DNA of 56,801 bases. Source: an uncultured Clostridia bacterium. Lineage in GTDB: Bacteria; Bacillota; Clostridia; UBA1381. Each line of letters opens with the position of its first letter. Positions within the stretch are counted from its first letter, which is position 1. Both the position numbers and the translations under genes were made by a program. This document shows, one piece after another, positions 16,315 to 25,403 of the stretch. Under the pieces are notes generated by a model that saw only the letters and a program-made list of their open reading frames with translations, did no database searches and had not been told where the DNA came from. Location of the stretch: assembly GCA_959602045.1 (NCBI GenBank), contig CAUGRT010000014.1, positions 1-56,801 on the forward strand, written 5' to 3'.

Positions 16315-18048
16315 ATGAAGAAAATAATATCAGCTATCTTAACGGTCAGTATGCTTTGGACAGCCGGCACAGCATTGGCAAAAGATTATACGCAAAAGTT
16401 TTGGGATGTGGAAAAGAGCCATTGGGCATTTGAATGTATCGCGGAGCTTACGGACAGAGGGGTTATAAACGGTTACAGTGACGGATCGTTTAAGCCGGAG
16501 GGGACGATAAGCCGTGCCGAATGGGCGAAGATCATGGTGGGTGCAGCGGGAATCGCAACGAATGACAGCAGCGTGCATTTCAAGGATACGGAGGGGCACT
16601 GGGCTGTTCCGTATGTGAATGCGGCAAGCGAGTATTTAACCGCTTATTCGGATAATACATACCGTCCTGATCAAGCGGTTGTGCGCGAGGATGTCACGAT
16701 GGCTTTGGTACGGCTTAAGGGGTATAGCATAGATAATGTAGATTATTCTTATCTGGCAAAATTCAAAGATCAAAACAGTATATCCAATAACGTGAAAGCC
16801 TATGTTGCCGTAGCAGTGGAAAAAGGACTGATAGATGGTTTTGAGGATAATACCTTTAGAGGACAGGCAACATTGACCCGTGCAGAAGCCACAACGCTGT
16901 TATGGCGAGCTTTTCAATACGGGAACGACAACAAGGTAGTCAATACACCATCTGCCGTGGCAACCGTTAAACCTGCCACGGCGGCGCCCACCGCCAAGCC
17001 GACGGCAAAGCCTACCGTCAAGCCAACAGCCAAACCGACCGTAAAAGCAACCCAAAGACCGACTCAAAAGCCGACTGCAAAACCCACCAAGGAACCTACA
17101 CCTAAACCGACAGAAGCGCCGACTCCGGAGCCGACAGAAGAACCCACACCCGAACCAACCGAAACTCCGAAACCGTATGCCGTTGATACTGTAGTAAAAG
17201 CCAGTGTCGGCGGTTATTTGATGTATAGCGATGATAAGGACGATAACATTTATTATGTAGAAAACAACACAGTATATAAGGTCAATATTTATGATCAAAA
17301 TAAAGAAAAAATCGCAAGCGGAAAAGATTTTGTGATTGATACCGATGAAATGACATTATCAGATTTTCAAATAACCAGCGTTTGTTACGATGGTTTTAAA
17401 AACAGAGTTTTAGTCACCGGTAACTTCAAAAACATCAATGCAGTGGGCAGCGTGAACAACTATTATTTGTGCGCGGTGTCGGAGGATGGCTTTGAGGTTC
17501 TTACGGATAATTTTTTGGAAAAAAGTGACGCTCGCTTGGTAAAGGTATTGGATGATGGGAATTATATATGTTATATGGAACATTATCATAGTCAACAATA
17601 TGGGAATACAACAGCCAATGTTATAGTAAGTTCTGAAACCAATATCATAACATCAGAAATAAATACAAGCAGAAGAATTTATTCTGCATATGATGACAAT
17701 ACAAAACTGTATATGTGGACTGGATATAATAGTACCTATTATCGTTATTGGAGTATAGTCGTAAATGATTACAAAGAAACATCAACATTATGGGATGATA
17801 ATTTATATTGTGCCGCGCTGAAGAAAGATACGGTGGTCGGAGTAAATTCAGACGGAATCAATACGTATAATTTTAAGGGTAAGAAATTAAAGACCATTCC
17901 GTATGATGATATTGCCGTATTTGACAGAGTTAAAATTGATTTTTATGAGCAGGTTTACGGCAGGATGTTTTTAACGAATGATGATGATCTTGTATTCTAT
18001 GATATAGCAGCAAATGCATTCAGAATATTAAAGCCGAATGAACAGTAG
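16315..18048 (+). CDS. SLH-domain surface protein with Pro/Thr-rich linker
   Basis: 577 residues: signal peptide (about 1-22, ending AGTALA); three S-layer homology repeats (about 28-80, 85-135, 145-200; for example GVINGYSDGSFKPEGTISRA and LIDGFEDNTFRGQATLTRAE) for binding cell-wall polymer; a linker of KPT/EPT repeats (about 220-290); and a C-terminal domain of about 290 residues rich in Tyr, Asp and Asn (GGYLMYSDDKDDNIYYVENN) that resembles beta-propeller-like repeat proteins. It should be displayed on the cell surface. Function of the C-terminal domain is unknown. It is preceded by AAAGGAG and shares the transcript of the small XRE gene. Confidence 0.9.
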   Translation: MKKIISAILTVSMLWTAGTALAKDYTQKFWDVEKSHWAFECIAELTDRGVINGYSDGSFKPEGTISRAEWAKIMVGAAGIATNDSSVHFKDTEGHWAVPYVNAASEYLTAYSDNTYRPDQAVVREDVTMALVRLKGYSIDNVDYSYLAKFKDQNSISNNVKAYVAVAVEKGLIDGFEDNTFRGQATLTRAEATTLLWRAFQYGNDNKVVNTPSAVATVKPATAAPTAKPTAKPTVKPTAKPTVKATQRPTQKPTAKPTKEPTPKPTEAPTPEPTEEPTPEPTETPKPYAVDTVVKASVGGYLMYSDDKDDNIYYVENNTVYKVNIYDQNKEKIASGKDFVIDTDEMTLSDFQITSVCYDGFKNRVLVTGNFKNINAVGSVNNYYLCAVSEDGFEVLTDNFLEKSDARLVKVLDDGNYICYMEHYHSQQYGNTTANVIVSSETNIITSEINTSRRIYSAYDDNTKLYMWTGYNSTYYRYWSIVVNDYKETSTLWDDNLYCAALKKDTVVGVNSDGINTYNFKGKKLKTIPYDDIAVFDRVKIDFYEQVYGRMFLTNDDDLVFYDIAANAFRILKPNEQ

Positions 18049-18072
18049 TTTAAAATTCATGCAATCCGTGGA

Positions 18073-18113
18073 AAAGAAGTACCTTTGAATAAGAGGTACT
18101 TCTTTGTTGTTTT
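18073..18113 (+). terminator. Terminator of the SLH gene
   Basis: AAAGAAGTACCT (18073-18084) pairs with AGGTACTTCTTT (18094-18105), followed by a T-rich tract. Confidence 0.8.
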
Positions 18114-18129
18114 GTAAAATAGCAGCGCA

Positions 18130-18166
18130 TAAATAAAGCAGGAAAGACAACATCCGTCTTTCCTGC
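18130..18166 (-). terminator. Terminator of the HPr-like gene
   Basis: GCAGGAAAGAC (18138-18148) pairs with GTCTTTCCTGC (18156-18166); a T-rich stretch follows on the minus strand. Confidence 0.75.
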
Positions 18167-18198
18167 CTATAAAATACTTTTCTGCTCAATCGGTATGA

Positions 18199-18429
18199 TT
18201 ATTTTACAATAAATCTTGATAATTCATCCATAAATTCGTCGCAGTCGTCGGAGTGAACTTCAACCTTGATCGGCTTGGAAAGATCCAAACTGAATATACC
18301 CATAATTGACTTTGCGTCAACAACATATCTTCCTGAGGTTAAATCTACATCGAAATCATACTTGCTTACGATGTTTACGAAATCTTTTACATCATTGATC
18401 GAGCTTAATAATAAATTAAATGTTCTCAT
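18199..18429 (-). CDS. HPr-like protein lacking the active-site histidine
   Basis: 76 residues with the HPr fold pattern: after SKYDFDVDL comes KSIMGIFSLDLSKPIKVEVH, matching the Ser46 region of HPr (KSIMGVMSL). Where HPr has GIHARPA, this protein reads SSINDVK, so the phosphorylatable His15 is replaced by Ser and Arg17 by Asn. It cannot act as a PTS phosphocarrier but keeps the serine that HPr kinase modifies in Crh-like regulators. A Crh-like role in catabolite control is possible but unproven. The ATG follows AAAGGAGG. It is monocistronic. Confidence 0.85.
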   Translation of the reverse strand: MRTFNLLLSSINDVKDFVNIVSKYDFDVDLTSGRYVVDAKSIMGIFSLDLSKPIKVEVHSDDCDEFMDELSRFIVK

Positions 18430-18511
18430 AATAATCCTCCTTTAAATAGCTTCCCCAAAAGCTTACTGTATAATGTGTAATCACCTATGTATCATTCTTG
18501 ATTACATGTAT

Positions 18512-18540
18512 ATAATACATCTTTTTTTGAAATTCGTCAA
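18512..18540 (-). promoter_or_regulatory. Promoter of the HPr-like gene
   Basis: Minus strand TTGACG (18535-18540), 17-bp spacer, TATTAT (18512-18517). It lies back to back with the mtaB promoter. Confidence 0.75.
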
Positions 18541-18546
18541 GACCTA

Positions 18547-18575
18547 TTGCACTTTTCGAAAAAATTTTATATAAT
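18547..18575 (+). promoter_or_regulatory. Promoter of mtaB
   Basis: TTGCAC (18547-18552), 17-bp spacer, TATAAT (18570-18575). The -35 box is six bases from the -35 box of the divergent HPr-like gene. Confidence 0.75.
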
Positions 18576-18654
18576 AGTGCTAACAAATAAAAATCCAAAT
18601 TGTTAAATATAGTTAAGTTTTTAAGGACTAAAATGAGGATAGCAGAAAGGAACA

Positions 18655-19986
18655 ATGTTTTTCATGAATCATACTATAAAAAAGGCAGCATTTCATACGT
18701 TGGGCTGCAAGGTGAACCAGTACGAAACGGAGGCGATTACAGAGCTGTTTTCCGAACGCGGATATGAGATTGTACCGTTTGAGGAACAGGCGGATGTTTA
18801 TGTGGTGAATACCTGCTCCGTTACGAATATCGGGGACAGGAAATCCCGGCAAATGATTCGCCGCGCGCGCAAAACCAATTCCGAAGCGGTTATTGTTGTG
18901 ACCGGCTGTTATGCGCAAACCGCTGCGGAGGAGGTTTTGAGTATTGACGGCGTGAATCTGGTGATCGGAACAGCCGGCAGGGGACGGATTGCGGAGCTTG
19001 CCGAGAGTCTGGATCATACCGCAAAGCTGAATATGGTCGGGGATATTATGCATAATCATGAATTTGAGGAGCTAAAAATCACCAAATACGAGGATCGAAC
19101 AAGAGCATTTATCAAAATTCAGGAGGGGTGCAGCCAATTTTGTTCTTACTGCATTATTCCGTATGCGAGAGGCCCGATCCGCAGCCGCAATGAGGAGGAG
19201 GTTCTTGCTGAGATGCGGGAGCTGGCGGCGAATGGCTTTACTGAAATTATTCTGGTCGGGATTCACGTTGCGTCTTACGGATTGGATTTGAAAAATACCT
19301 CGTTGGAACAGCTTTTGAAAAAGGCGGAGCAAATTGACGGGATTCGCCGGCTGCGCCTTTCCTCGATTGAGCCGATGACCCTGAATCGTGATTTTGTGGA
19401 AAAAATAAAGACGTCCAAAAAGCTTTGTCCGCATTTTCATATTTCGCTGCAATCCGGCTGCGATGAAACCTTGAAGCGGATGAACCGCAAATACACCACA
19501 GCGCAATTTAAAGAAGTCGTGGACGGACTGCGCGAGGCTTTTCCCGATTGTGCGGTTACGACCGATATTATGGTGGGATTTGCCGGGGAAACCGAGGAGG
19601 AGTTCCGGCATACGGTGGACTTTGTGAAAGAAATTCGGTTTGCCGACGCCCATGTTTTCCAGTATTCGCGCCGTAAGGGAACACCGGCGGCGGAGATGGA
19701 AAATCAAATAGCTCCGGAGATCAAGGAACAGCGTTCAAAAACCATTCTTGCCGAAACGCAAAAGGCGCATGAGGAATTTTTGAATCGGCATCTGGGGCGC
19801 GAGATGGAGGTGCTGTTTGAACAGCGTGCAAAGGATCGGATGTTTGAGGGAAAAACGGCAAATTATATTACGGTACATGCTCCGTCCGATGAGGATTTAT
19901 CCGGTCAATTCCGCATGGTTCGGCTTTGCGAGGTGAAAAACGGACGAATCATCGGGAAAATCCTTGACGAAATCCCCAAAAAGTAG
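18655..19986 (+). CDS. mtaB: tRNA t6A37 methylthiotransferase MtaB
   Basis: 443 residues. This radical-SAM enzyme converts t6A37 to ms2t6A in tRNAs reading ANN codons. Domains in order: N-terminal UPF0004 cluster domain (TLGCKVNQYETEA, VNTCSVTN), the radical-SAM core with CSQFCSYCIIPYARG (CxxxCxxC), and a C-terminal TRAM domain (about 375-443). The sequence CKVNQYETE favours MtaB over MiaB or RimO. Two starts are possible: ATG 18655 lies four bases after AAAGG, ATG 18664 lies thirteen bases after it; neither spacing is ideal. Confidence 0.92.
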   Translation: MFFMNHTIKKAAFHTLGCKVNQYETEAITELFSERGYEIVPFEEQADVYVVNTCSVTNIGDRKSRQMIRRARKTNSEAVIVVTGCYAQTAAEEVLSIDGVNLVIGTAGRGRIAELAESLDHTAKLNMVGDIMHNHEFEELKITKYEDRTRAFIKIQEGCSQFCSYCIIPYARGPIRSRNEEEVLAEMRELAANGFTEIILVGIHVASYGLDLKNTSLEQLLKKAEQIDGIRRLRLSSIEPMTLNRDFVEKIKTSKKLCPHFHISLQSGCDETLKRMNRKYTTAQFKEVVDGLREAFPDCAVTTDIMVGFAGETEEEFRHTVDFVKEIRFADAHVFQYSRRKGTPAAEMENQIAPEIKEQRSKTILAETQKAHEEFLNRHLGREMEVLFEQRAKDRMFEGKTANYITVHAPSDEDLSGQFRMVRLCEVKNGRIIGKILDEIPKK

Positions 19987-20047
19987 TAAAATAAATCTTA
20001 TGAAATGATGTAGATAGATTAAGGGTATTTGGATAGGCAGATTCTCG

Positions 20048-20146
20048 CCGGGAAATTCATCTGTTTTTCGTTCTATTTCGGCTCAGACATCCGCTACGCT
20101 GCGCGGAACTCGCCTACATAAATCGAAAAACAGATGAATTTCCCGG
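20048..20146 (-). repeat. Covariant inverted repeat, copy 2
   Basis: Arms of 23 nt at 20048-20070 and 20124-20146 are perfectly complementary. The core is in reverse orientation (GGCTCAGACATCCGCTACG, then CTGCGCGGAACTCGCC). It ends 51 nt before the TTG start of the cysteine-synthase-like gene. Confidence 0.9.
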
Positions 20147-20197
20147 ACACTGCATGTTACAATCCCTTAAAAATTCATAATAAAAGGAGTTTTTAGT

Positions 20198-21196
20198 TTG
20201 ACTGATCAATTTGAACAAATCAGAAGTATGATTTCCAATACGCCGCTTCTGGAAATCGAGTTTCGCTATCGGGGGGAGAAGCGCAGACTTTTTGCAAAAG
20301 CGGAGTATTATAATTTAAGCGGTTCGATCAAGGATCGTGTGGCTTATTTTATCATGAAACGCGCTTATGAAACCGGTGCGATTCAACCTGGGGAAACGAT
20401 CGCGGAAGCAACCAGCGGCAATACCGGAATCGCTTTTTCGGCAATGGCGGCTTATCTGGGGCATCCGATGGTGGTTTATATGCCCGATTGGATGAGCGTG
20501 GAGCGTATTAATCTGATGAAAAGCTTTGGTGCAGAGGTTCGTCTGGTGTCCAAAGAAGAAGGCGGTTTTTTAGGCTCAATCGCGCGGACGGAGGAGCTTG
20601 CGGCGCAAGGCGGCGTTTTTCTGCCGGGGCAGTTCTCCAATTATGATAATGTGCAGGCGCATATTGAGGATACGGGCGCTGAGACGCTTCGTCAGCTGCA
20701 TGGTCTGGGAATCGTTCCCGACGGTGTGGTTGCCGGAGTCGGTACAGGTGGTACGATTATGGGACTTTCCAAGGCGTTTAAAGCGGTTAATCCGGCATGC
20801 AAGGCATATCCGCTCGAACCGCTCAATTCACCGACGCTTTCCACGGGTTACAAGACTGGAAACCATCGGATTGCCGGAATCAGCGATGAATTTATCCCCA
20901 GTATCTGCAAGCTGAACGAATTGGATGATGTCATTTCTGTGGACGATATTGATTCGATTCTGATGGCGCGGATGCTTTCGGAAAAATTGGGAATCGGCGT
21001 GGGAATTTCTTCGGGAGCCAATTTCCTGGGATGTATTGCAGCGCAGGAAAAACTGGGCGGCAATTCGAATATTGTGACCGTGTTTGCGGATGATAATAAA
21101 AAATATCTGTCAACGGATTATGCAAAGGATTTTGAAGTCAAGGATGAGTATATGTCAGGAAAGGTGGAGCTTTTGGGCTATCGTGCCGTTCGGTAA
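20198..21196 (+). CDS. Cysteine-synthase-family PLP enzyme
   Basis: 332 residues of the fold-type II PLP family. The lysine that binds PLP lies in NLSGSIKDRVAYF and the phosphate loop is TSGNTGIAFSAMA; a glycine-rich loop GVGTGGTIMGLSKA follows. These match O-acetylserine sulfhydrylase (CysK/CysM) or cystathionine beta-synthase-type enzymes, which add sulfide or homocysteine to activated serine. The exact substrate is unresolved: the usual CysK segment KLEYFNPGGSVKDR reads KAEYYNLSGSIKDR here. The start is TTG at 20198, eight bases after AAAGGAG. A copy-2 repeat stands 51 nt upstream. Confidence 0.88.
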   Translation: MTDQFEQIRSMISNTPLLEIEFRYRGEKRRLFAKAEYYNLSGSIKDRVAYFIMKRAYETGAIQPGETIAEATSGNTGIAFSAMAAYLGHPMVVYMPDWMSVERINLMKSFGAEVRLVSKEEGGFLGSIARTEELAAQGGVFLPGQFSNYDNVQAHIEDTGAETLRQLHGLGIVPDGVVAGVGTGGTIMGLSKAFKAVNPACKAYPLEPLNSPTLSTGYKTGNHRIAGISDEFIPSICKLNELDDVISVDDIDSILMARMLSEKLGIGVGISSGANFLGCIAAQEKLGGNSNIVTVFADDNKKYLSTDYAKDFEVKDEYMSGKVELLGYRAVR

Positions 21197-21205
21197 AAGG
21201 CAGCG

Positions 21206-21251
21206 GATTCGTCCGGAGCTTTATAGGAGAATGGGACGCTCCGGATGAATC
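21206..21251. terminator. Stem-loop between convergent cysK-like and comF genes
   Basis: GATTCGTCCGGAGC (21206-21219) pairs with GCTCCGGATGAATC (21238-21251), with one mismatch. It overlaps the last codons of comF and lacks a T run, so it is a possible but not typical terminator. Confidence 0.5.
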
Positions 21252-21922
21252 GTCGTTGCCGCGGCAATGCCTGCAATTTCAGCAGCACCGGCCTCTTTCA
21301 AGGCTTCGGCACAGTTTTTCATCGTGCTGCCGGTGGTATAAATATCATCTACCAGTAAAATACGCTGATGATCCATACGCCTTTTGGAAAGAAAGGCGTT
21401 TTTTACATTCAGAATACGTTCCGCGGCGGATAGTGAGCTTTGACGTTCAGTATGCCGGATTCTGACTAAGGTGTCGGTGTTCAGCGGAATCCCGATGACT
21501 TCGGCGATGCTGTGCGCGATGATTTCGGATTGGTTATAGCCGCGCTCATTCAGACGTTCTGCCGAGAGCGGTACGGGAATCACACAGTCAAATTCCCGAA
21601 GATGGGGATAGCCCTCAAAGAAATTCCGCAGGAGAATGTTCAGAATTTCGCCGTTTTTGAAGTTAGAGCCAAACTTGAAGGAGCGAAGTAGCTTTTCGAT
21701 CGAGCCGCTGTATTCGAACGGGCATAAAAGATAGGACAGCGGTTCAACGGCAGGAAAACTGGAGCCTTGACGGGTGAAAGTGAGCTGATCGGCGCAGTCG
21801 CTGCAAATTCCGGCATGCCCCGATTTGACAAAGAAATCTCCTTTGATTTTTCGGTCGCAGATAACGCAAACACCGGAATCTTCCGGCAATAATGCCAAAA
21901 GAAAGCTTTTGAACCAATTCAT
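21221..21922 (-). CDS. comF: ComF-family phosphoribosyltransferase-like protein
   Basis: 233 residues. The N-terminus has a zinc-ribbon pattern (CVICDRK then CSDCADQ), followed by the phosphoribosyltransferase-like domain with PLSAERLNERGYNQSEIIAH, the motif ERQSSLSAAERILNVKNAF and the PRPP loop ILLVDDIYTTGSTM. ComF is a cytosolic protein needed for DNA uptake in transformable bacteria, but it is widespread in non-competent Firmicutes, so the role here is open. The start is the ATG at 21922; an imperfect GAAAGG lies upstream. Own promoter at 21959-21987. Confidence 0.93.
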   Translation of the reverse strand: MNWFKSFLLALLPEDSGVCVICDRKIKGDFFVKSGHAGICSDCADQLTFTRQGSSFPAVEPLSYLLCPFEYSGSIEKLLRSFKFGSNFKNGEILNILLRNFFEGYPHLREFDCVIPVPLSAERLNERGYNQSEIIAHSIAEVIGIPLNTDTLVRIRHTERQSSLSAAERILNVKNAFLSKRRMDHQRILLVDDIYTTGSTMKNCAEALKEAGAAEIAGIAAATTIHPERPILL

Positions 21923-21958
21923 CCAATCAGCGCCTTTCTATAAAATAATGATAGTTTC

Positions 21959-21987
21959 AGTATACACCATTTCGGCGAGTTAGTCAA
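21959..21987 (-). promoter_or_regulatory. Promoter of comF
   Basis: Minus strand TTGACT (21982-21987), 17-bp spacer, TATACT (21959-21964). Confidence 0.75.
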
Positions 21988-22022
21988 ATGTAATAAATAA
22001 TATTAATTTTTTGTGACAAGGG

Positions 22023-22051
22023 TTGATAAATGTAAAGAATCATATTATAAT
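22023..22051 (+). promoter_or_regulatory. Promoter upstream of the flippase gene
   Basis: TTGATA (22023-22028), 17-bp spacer, TATAAT (22046-22051). The predicted transcript starts near 22058, so repeat copy 3 would lie inside the 5' leader. Confidence 0.75.
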
Positions 22052-22098
22052 AAGAACGTTGTGTGAAAAAACAGATCATTTTTGCAGGACAAGCAAAA

Positions 22099-22191
22099 TT
22101 GGAATATCACCTTTTTCATTCTATTCCGGCTCAAACATCCGCTACGCTGCGCGGAACTCACCGCCCTAAAATGAAAAAGGTGATATTCCAA
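22099..22191 (-). repeat. Covariant inverted repeat, copy 3
   Basis: Arms of 22 nt at 22099-22120 and 22170-22191 are perfectly complementary, but their sequence (GGAATATCACCTTTTTCATT) differs from other copies. The core is reversed and its outer end reads CACCGCCC. It ends 52 nt before the flippase ATG, within the predicted leader RNA. Confidence 0.9.
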
Positions 22192-22243
22192 AACAGATGA
22201 ATCAAGAACCTGTTTTATATAAATATGAAAGGAAATAGAATCA

Positions 22244-23950
22244 ATGTCTGATTTAAAGAAGAATGTCACACATTCCTTTATGGGGAATGTTGCGATTGTC
22301 TTGGTGGCGCAGCTGATGGTGAAAATTTTAGGCTTTGTTTACCGGATTGTTATTACCAATATTGACGGCTTCGGGGATATGGGAAATGCCTATTATACGG
22401 CAGGATTCCAGATTTATACGGTGCTTTTGGCGATTTCATCGGTCGGTATTCCGAATGCACTGGCGAAGATGGTTTCGGAGCGGATTGCACTGGAGGATTA
22501 TAAGGGAGCGCACCGGATTTTTAAAACGGCATTTTTACTGTTTGCCGGAATCGGCTTGGTATGTTCTGCAATTCTTTATTTTGCGGCAGGATTTTATGCA
22601 AATTCTATCATCAAAATGCCGGGGGCGGTTTATACGGTGCGTGCATTAGCGCCGTCGATATTCTTTGTCTGCGTTTCATCGGTTGTCCGGGGGTATTTCC
22701 AGGGAATGAACGATATGAACGCCACAAGCCGTTCGCAGATGCTGGAACAGATTTTTAAATGCTCCATTACGATTATTCTGGTTATGCTGGCAGTGGGACA
22801 GCCGCCGGAGATTATGGCGGCATGGGCAAACGGTGCGTCCTCGATTGCAACGCTGTTATCCTTTGCTTATCTGGTGGTATTCTATAAAAAACGCCAGAGC
22901 GGAATCCGCGAGGAGGTTCGCAAAACGGCTGTGGAATCGCTTTCAATGGGAACGGGCAAGCTGATGAAGGCAATTTTGATGCTTTCCATCCCGATTTCTC
23001 TGGCATCCATTATTACGGCGCTGAACCGTGTTATTGATACCGCAACCATCATCCGCGGTATAGAAGCGGCATTCACAAACGGGATTCCGGGGCATGTGGA
23101 CGCAGCCGGAAAGTGGGTTGACGCCATTATGAATCCGACCGCAAAGCAGCTGAATGCAGAAGCAACAAGACTTTCGGGTATGCTTTCCAAGAGTGATACG
23201 TTGATTAATATGCCGTTGGCACTGAATTTTGCGTTTGCAACCGTGTTGGTTCCGACAATTGCCGGCGCATTGGCGGTGGGAAATACAAAAGAAGCGTCAA
23301 GCAAGGCATCATACTCGTTTTTGATTTCGATCATCTTGATTTTGCCTTGTGCAATAGGGTATATCGCGCTGGCGAAGCAGATTTATAAGGTGATTTACTT
23401 TAATGCGCCGTATGGCTATGATTTGTTGGCATGGACGGCGGTGTCGCTGCTGTTCAGCGCATTGAGTCAGACGATGTCGGGGATTTTGCAGGGAATCGGC
23501 AAGGTTTATGTTCCGGCAATCGGCTTGTTGGTCGGATGTGCGATCAAGCTGATATTGAATTTGGTATTGATTCGGATTCCGGCAGTGAATATCTACGGTG
23601 CGGTAATCAGCTCAATTGTTTGTCAGTTTGTGGCGTTCTTGATTAGCTTTCTGGTAATGGTAAAATATATTTCGCTGAAAATTACGTTGATGAAATATAT
23701 TGTAAAACCGCTTTGTGCCGGCGTTTTGATGGGCGCTGCGGCAATCGGTGTCTATCATCTTGCCGTGTTGGCTCTTGGCAGCGGATTTAAGGGAAATCTG
23801 ATTGCGACCGTACTGGCAATCGGCATTGCGGCATGTGTTTATTTTGTTCTGGTGATGGTCTTTAAGATTTTGAATCGGGAGGAGATTGAAACGCTGCCCG
23901 GCGGAAATAAATTATACGGACTGTTGTGCAAAGTCGGATTATATAAATAA
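22244..23950 (+). CDS. SpoVB-type polysaccharide flippase (MOP superfamily)
   Basis: 568 residues with about 14 transmembrane helices. The opening NVAIVLVAQLMVKILGFVYR, then GDMGNAYYTAGFQIYTVLLA and VRGYFQGMNDMNATSRSQML are typical of the SpoVB/MurJ/MviN branch of lipid-linked oligosaccharide flippases. SpoVB-like proteins translocate lipid-linked cell-wall or spore-cortex precursors. Which of MurJ-like or sporulation-specific function applies cannot be decided. The ATG has GAAAGGAAAT upstream. It is monocistronic, with a promoter, a repeat-bearing leader and a strong bidirectional terminator. Confidence 0.88.
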   Translation: MSDLKKNVTHSFMGNVAIVLVAQLMVKILGFVYRIVITNIDGFGDMGNAYYTAGFQIYTVLLAISSVGIPNALAKMVSERIALEDYKGAHRIFKTAFLLFAGIGLVCSAILYFAAGFYANSIIKMPGAVYTVRALAPSIFFVCVSSVVRGYFQGMNDMNATSRSQMLEQIFKCSITIILVMLAVGQPPEIMAAWANGASSIATLLSFAYLVVFYKKRQSGIREEVRKTAVESLSMGTGKLMKAILMLSIPISLASIITALNRVIDTATIIRGIEAAFTNGIPGHVDAAGKWVDAIMNPTAKQLNAEATRLSGMLSKSDTLINMPLALNFAFATVLVPTIAGALAVGNTKEASSKASYSFLISIILILPCAIGYIALAKQIYKVIYFNAPYGYDLLAWTAVSLLFSALSQTMSGILQGIGKVYVPAIGLLVGCAIKLILNLVLIRIPAVNIYGAVISSIVCQFVAFLISFLVMVKYISLKITLMKYIVKPLCAGVLMGAAAIGVYHLAVLALGSGFKGNLIATVLAIGIAACVYFVLVMVFKILNREEIETLPGGNKLYGLLCKVGLYK

Positions 23951-23951
23951 T

Positions 23952-23997
23952 AAAAAAGACCGTAAAAATTGTAGGATGATTTTTACGGTCTTTTTTT
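23952..23997. terminator. Bidirectional terminator between flippase and ypeB
   Basis: AAAAAAGACCGTAAAAAT pairs with ATTTTTACGGTCTTTTTT across a 9-nt loop, with A and T runs on both sides. Confidence 0.9.
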
Positions 23998-24000
23998 ATA

Positions 24001-25368
24001 TTAGATGGTTAATATTCCTTCATCGCTTTCGAGCAGAAGTAAAATATTTTCTTCTCTGCCGTTATCGGCATTAATATAGATAATAAAATTCTTATCCTTA
24101 AAGGTTCCTTTAAATTCATAGCAAAGGACCTCCTTTAGGCTGTCTTTCGGAATGAGTGCCAGACCGTTGCAAGTAACTTGTAAATTGGGAGCAATACGGC
24201 TTTTGGCTTCATTTTCATCCAATTGCGGAGTATTAAGCTGACGTTGGGAATGGTTCATCAGATAACCCTTGCTTTCAAAGCCTACAATACTGCCGTTATC
24301 CAATGCAACGCGAACCTTGATTAAGTCCGAATAACAGATGACGCCGTTCTGTGAATAAGCAAAATTGATGGTCGCGACATTATTGGTTTTCTCGTAGTAG
24401 CTGCTGGTCATATCGTAAATTCCGCGGCTTTCCAGAAAAGCAAGTGCCTTTTCAGTGGCATTTGCAACATCTAAATTCGCATTTTCTACGGAAATATTAT
24501 CGAGGAAATACAACACATGTCCGCCTTTTTTGGTAATGCTGATGGAAATCTGTTCACTTCCGTTGGCGGCGGTGAAGTTATAGGCAGGGATTTGCGTGTT
24601 TTCGGTTTCGCTTTCTTTCTTTAATCCTCTGCCCTTATCGCCAAGAAACTCCTGGGCGCGTTTTAGTGCGTCCTCCTCGGAAATTTCAGCGGCATTTTCC
24701 AGCATAACGGGACTGCGGTTTTCGATATGCTCCGAAAAGGGGCCGTCATAGATGAGTGCCGGATATTCGTCAAATGCCTTTTCGACATTTTCCATGCTTT
24801 CCAGGATTCCGTTTTCATCGGCAGAAGCCACATTCCTCTTTTGCTTTTGATTCATTTGCGAAAGCTTGATATTGCCGGCGTAAATCTCATTTTGGATTTT
24901 GACTAAGTTTTCCTTAAGCGAGGCAGCAAAGTCATTCAGATCGGATAAGGTCTTATACTGTTCCTGGGAGATTTCCTCGCCCTTGATCATAGACTGCGAC
25001 AATACATAGGTATAATCGCCCACCTGTGACAGGAATTTTGAGGTATTATCCAATTGTATTTGTGCAGTAGGCAGTTGCCCCAGGCACGATTTTGCTTCTG
25101 CTGCCTCGGAAAAAATATCGTTTGAGATTGAGGCAAGCTGCGCCGGGGTGTGGGCGAGCTGCGCTTTTGTCAGCTTGACATCAATATTATCAATATATCC
25201 TACCAGGTCAGAAAATGCGCGGTTGTAGGAATTTTCAACATTGGTTTCCAATGCCTGCGCATTTTTTTGGGTGTTGATTCCCCATATCAGAACGGCTACC
25301 AGCAATGCACCGAGAATTGCATATAGCCAGGGGTGAATACTTCGTTTTGATTTTTCCGTATTTTCCAT
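24001..25368 (-). CDS. ypeB: Germination protein YpeB
   Basis: 455 residues. A single N-terminal membrane anchor (about 12-30, WLYAILGALLVAVLIWGINT) is followed by a helical region and C-terminal PepSY-like repeats (ENAAEISEEDALKRAQEFLG and similar). YpeB is made in the forespore and is required to localise and stabilise the cortex-lytic enzyme SleB, whose gene lies 35 nt upstream. The ATG at 25368 is six bases after GGAGG. The 19 nt before it are identical to the leader of the lipoprotein gene at 47001 (see findings). Confidence 0.9.
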   Translation of the reverse strand: MENTEKSKRSIHPWLYAILGALLVAVLIWGINTQKNAQALETNVENSYNRAFSDLVGYIDNIDVKLTKAQLAHTPAQLASISNDIFSEAAEAKSCLGQLPTAQIQLDNTSKFLSQVGDYTYVLSQSMIKGEEISQEQYKTLSDLNDFAASLKENLVKIQNEIYAGNIKLSQMNQKQKRNVASADENGILESMENVEKAFDEYPALIYDGPFSEHIENRSPVMLENAAEISEEDALKRAQEFLGDKGRGLKKESETENTQIPAYNFTAANGSEQISISITKKGGHVLYFLDNISVENANLDVANATEKALAFLESRGIYDMTSSYYEKTNNVATINFAYSQNGVICYSDLIKVRVALDNGSIVGFESKGYLMNHSQRQLNTPQLDENEAKSRIAPNLQVTCNGLALIPKDSLKEVLCYEFKGTFKDKNFIIYINADNGREENILLLLESDEGILTI

Positions 25369-25403
25369 AGGAATCCTCCATTCCGCCGCCAAACGCGGCA
25401 TAA

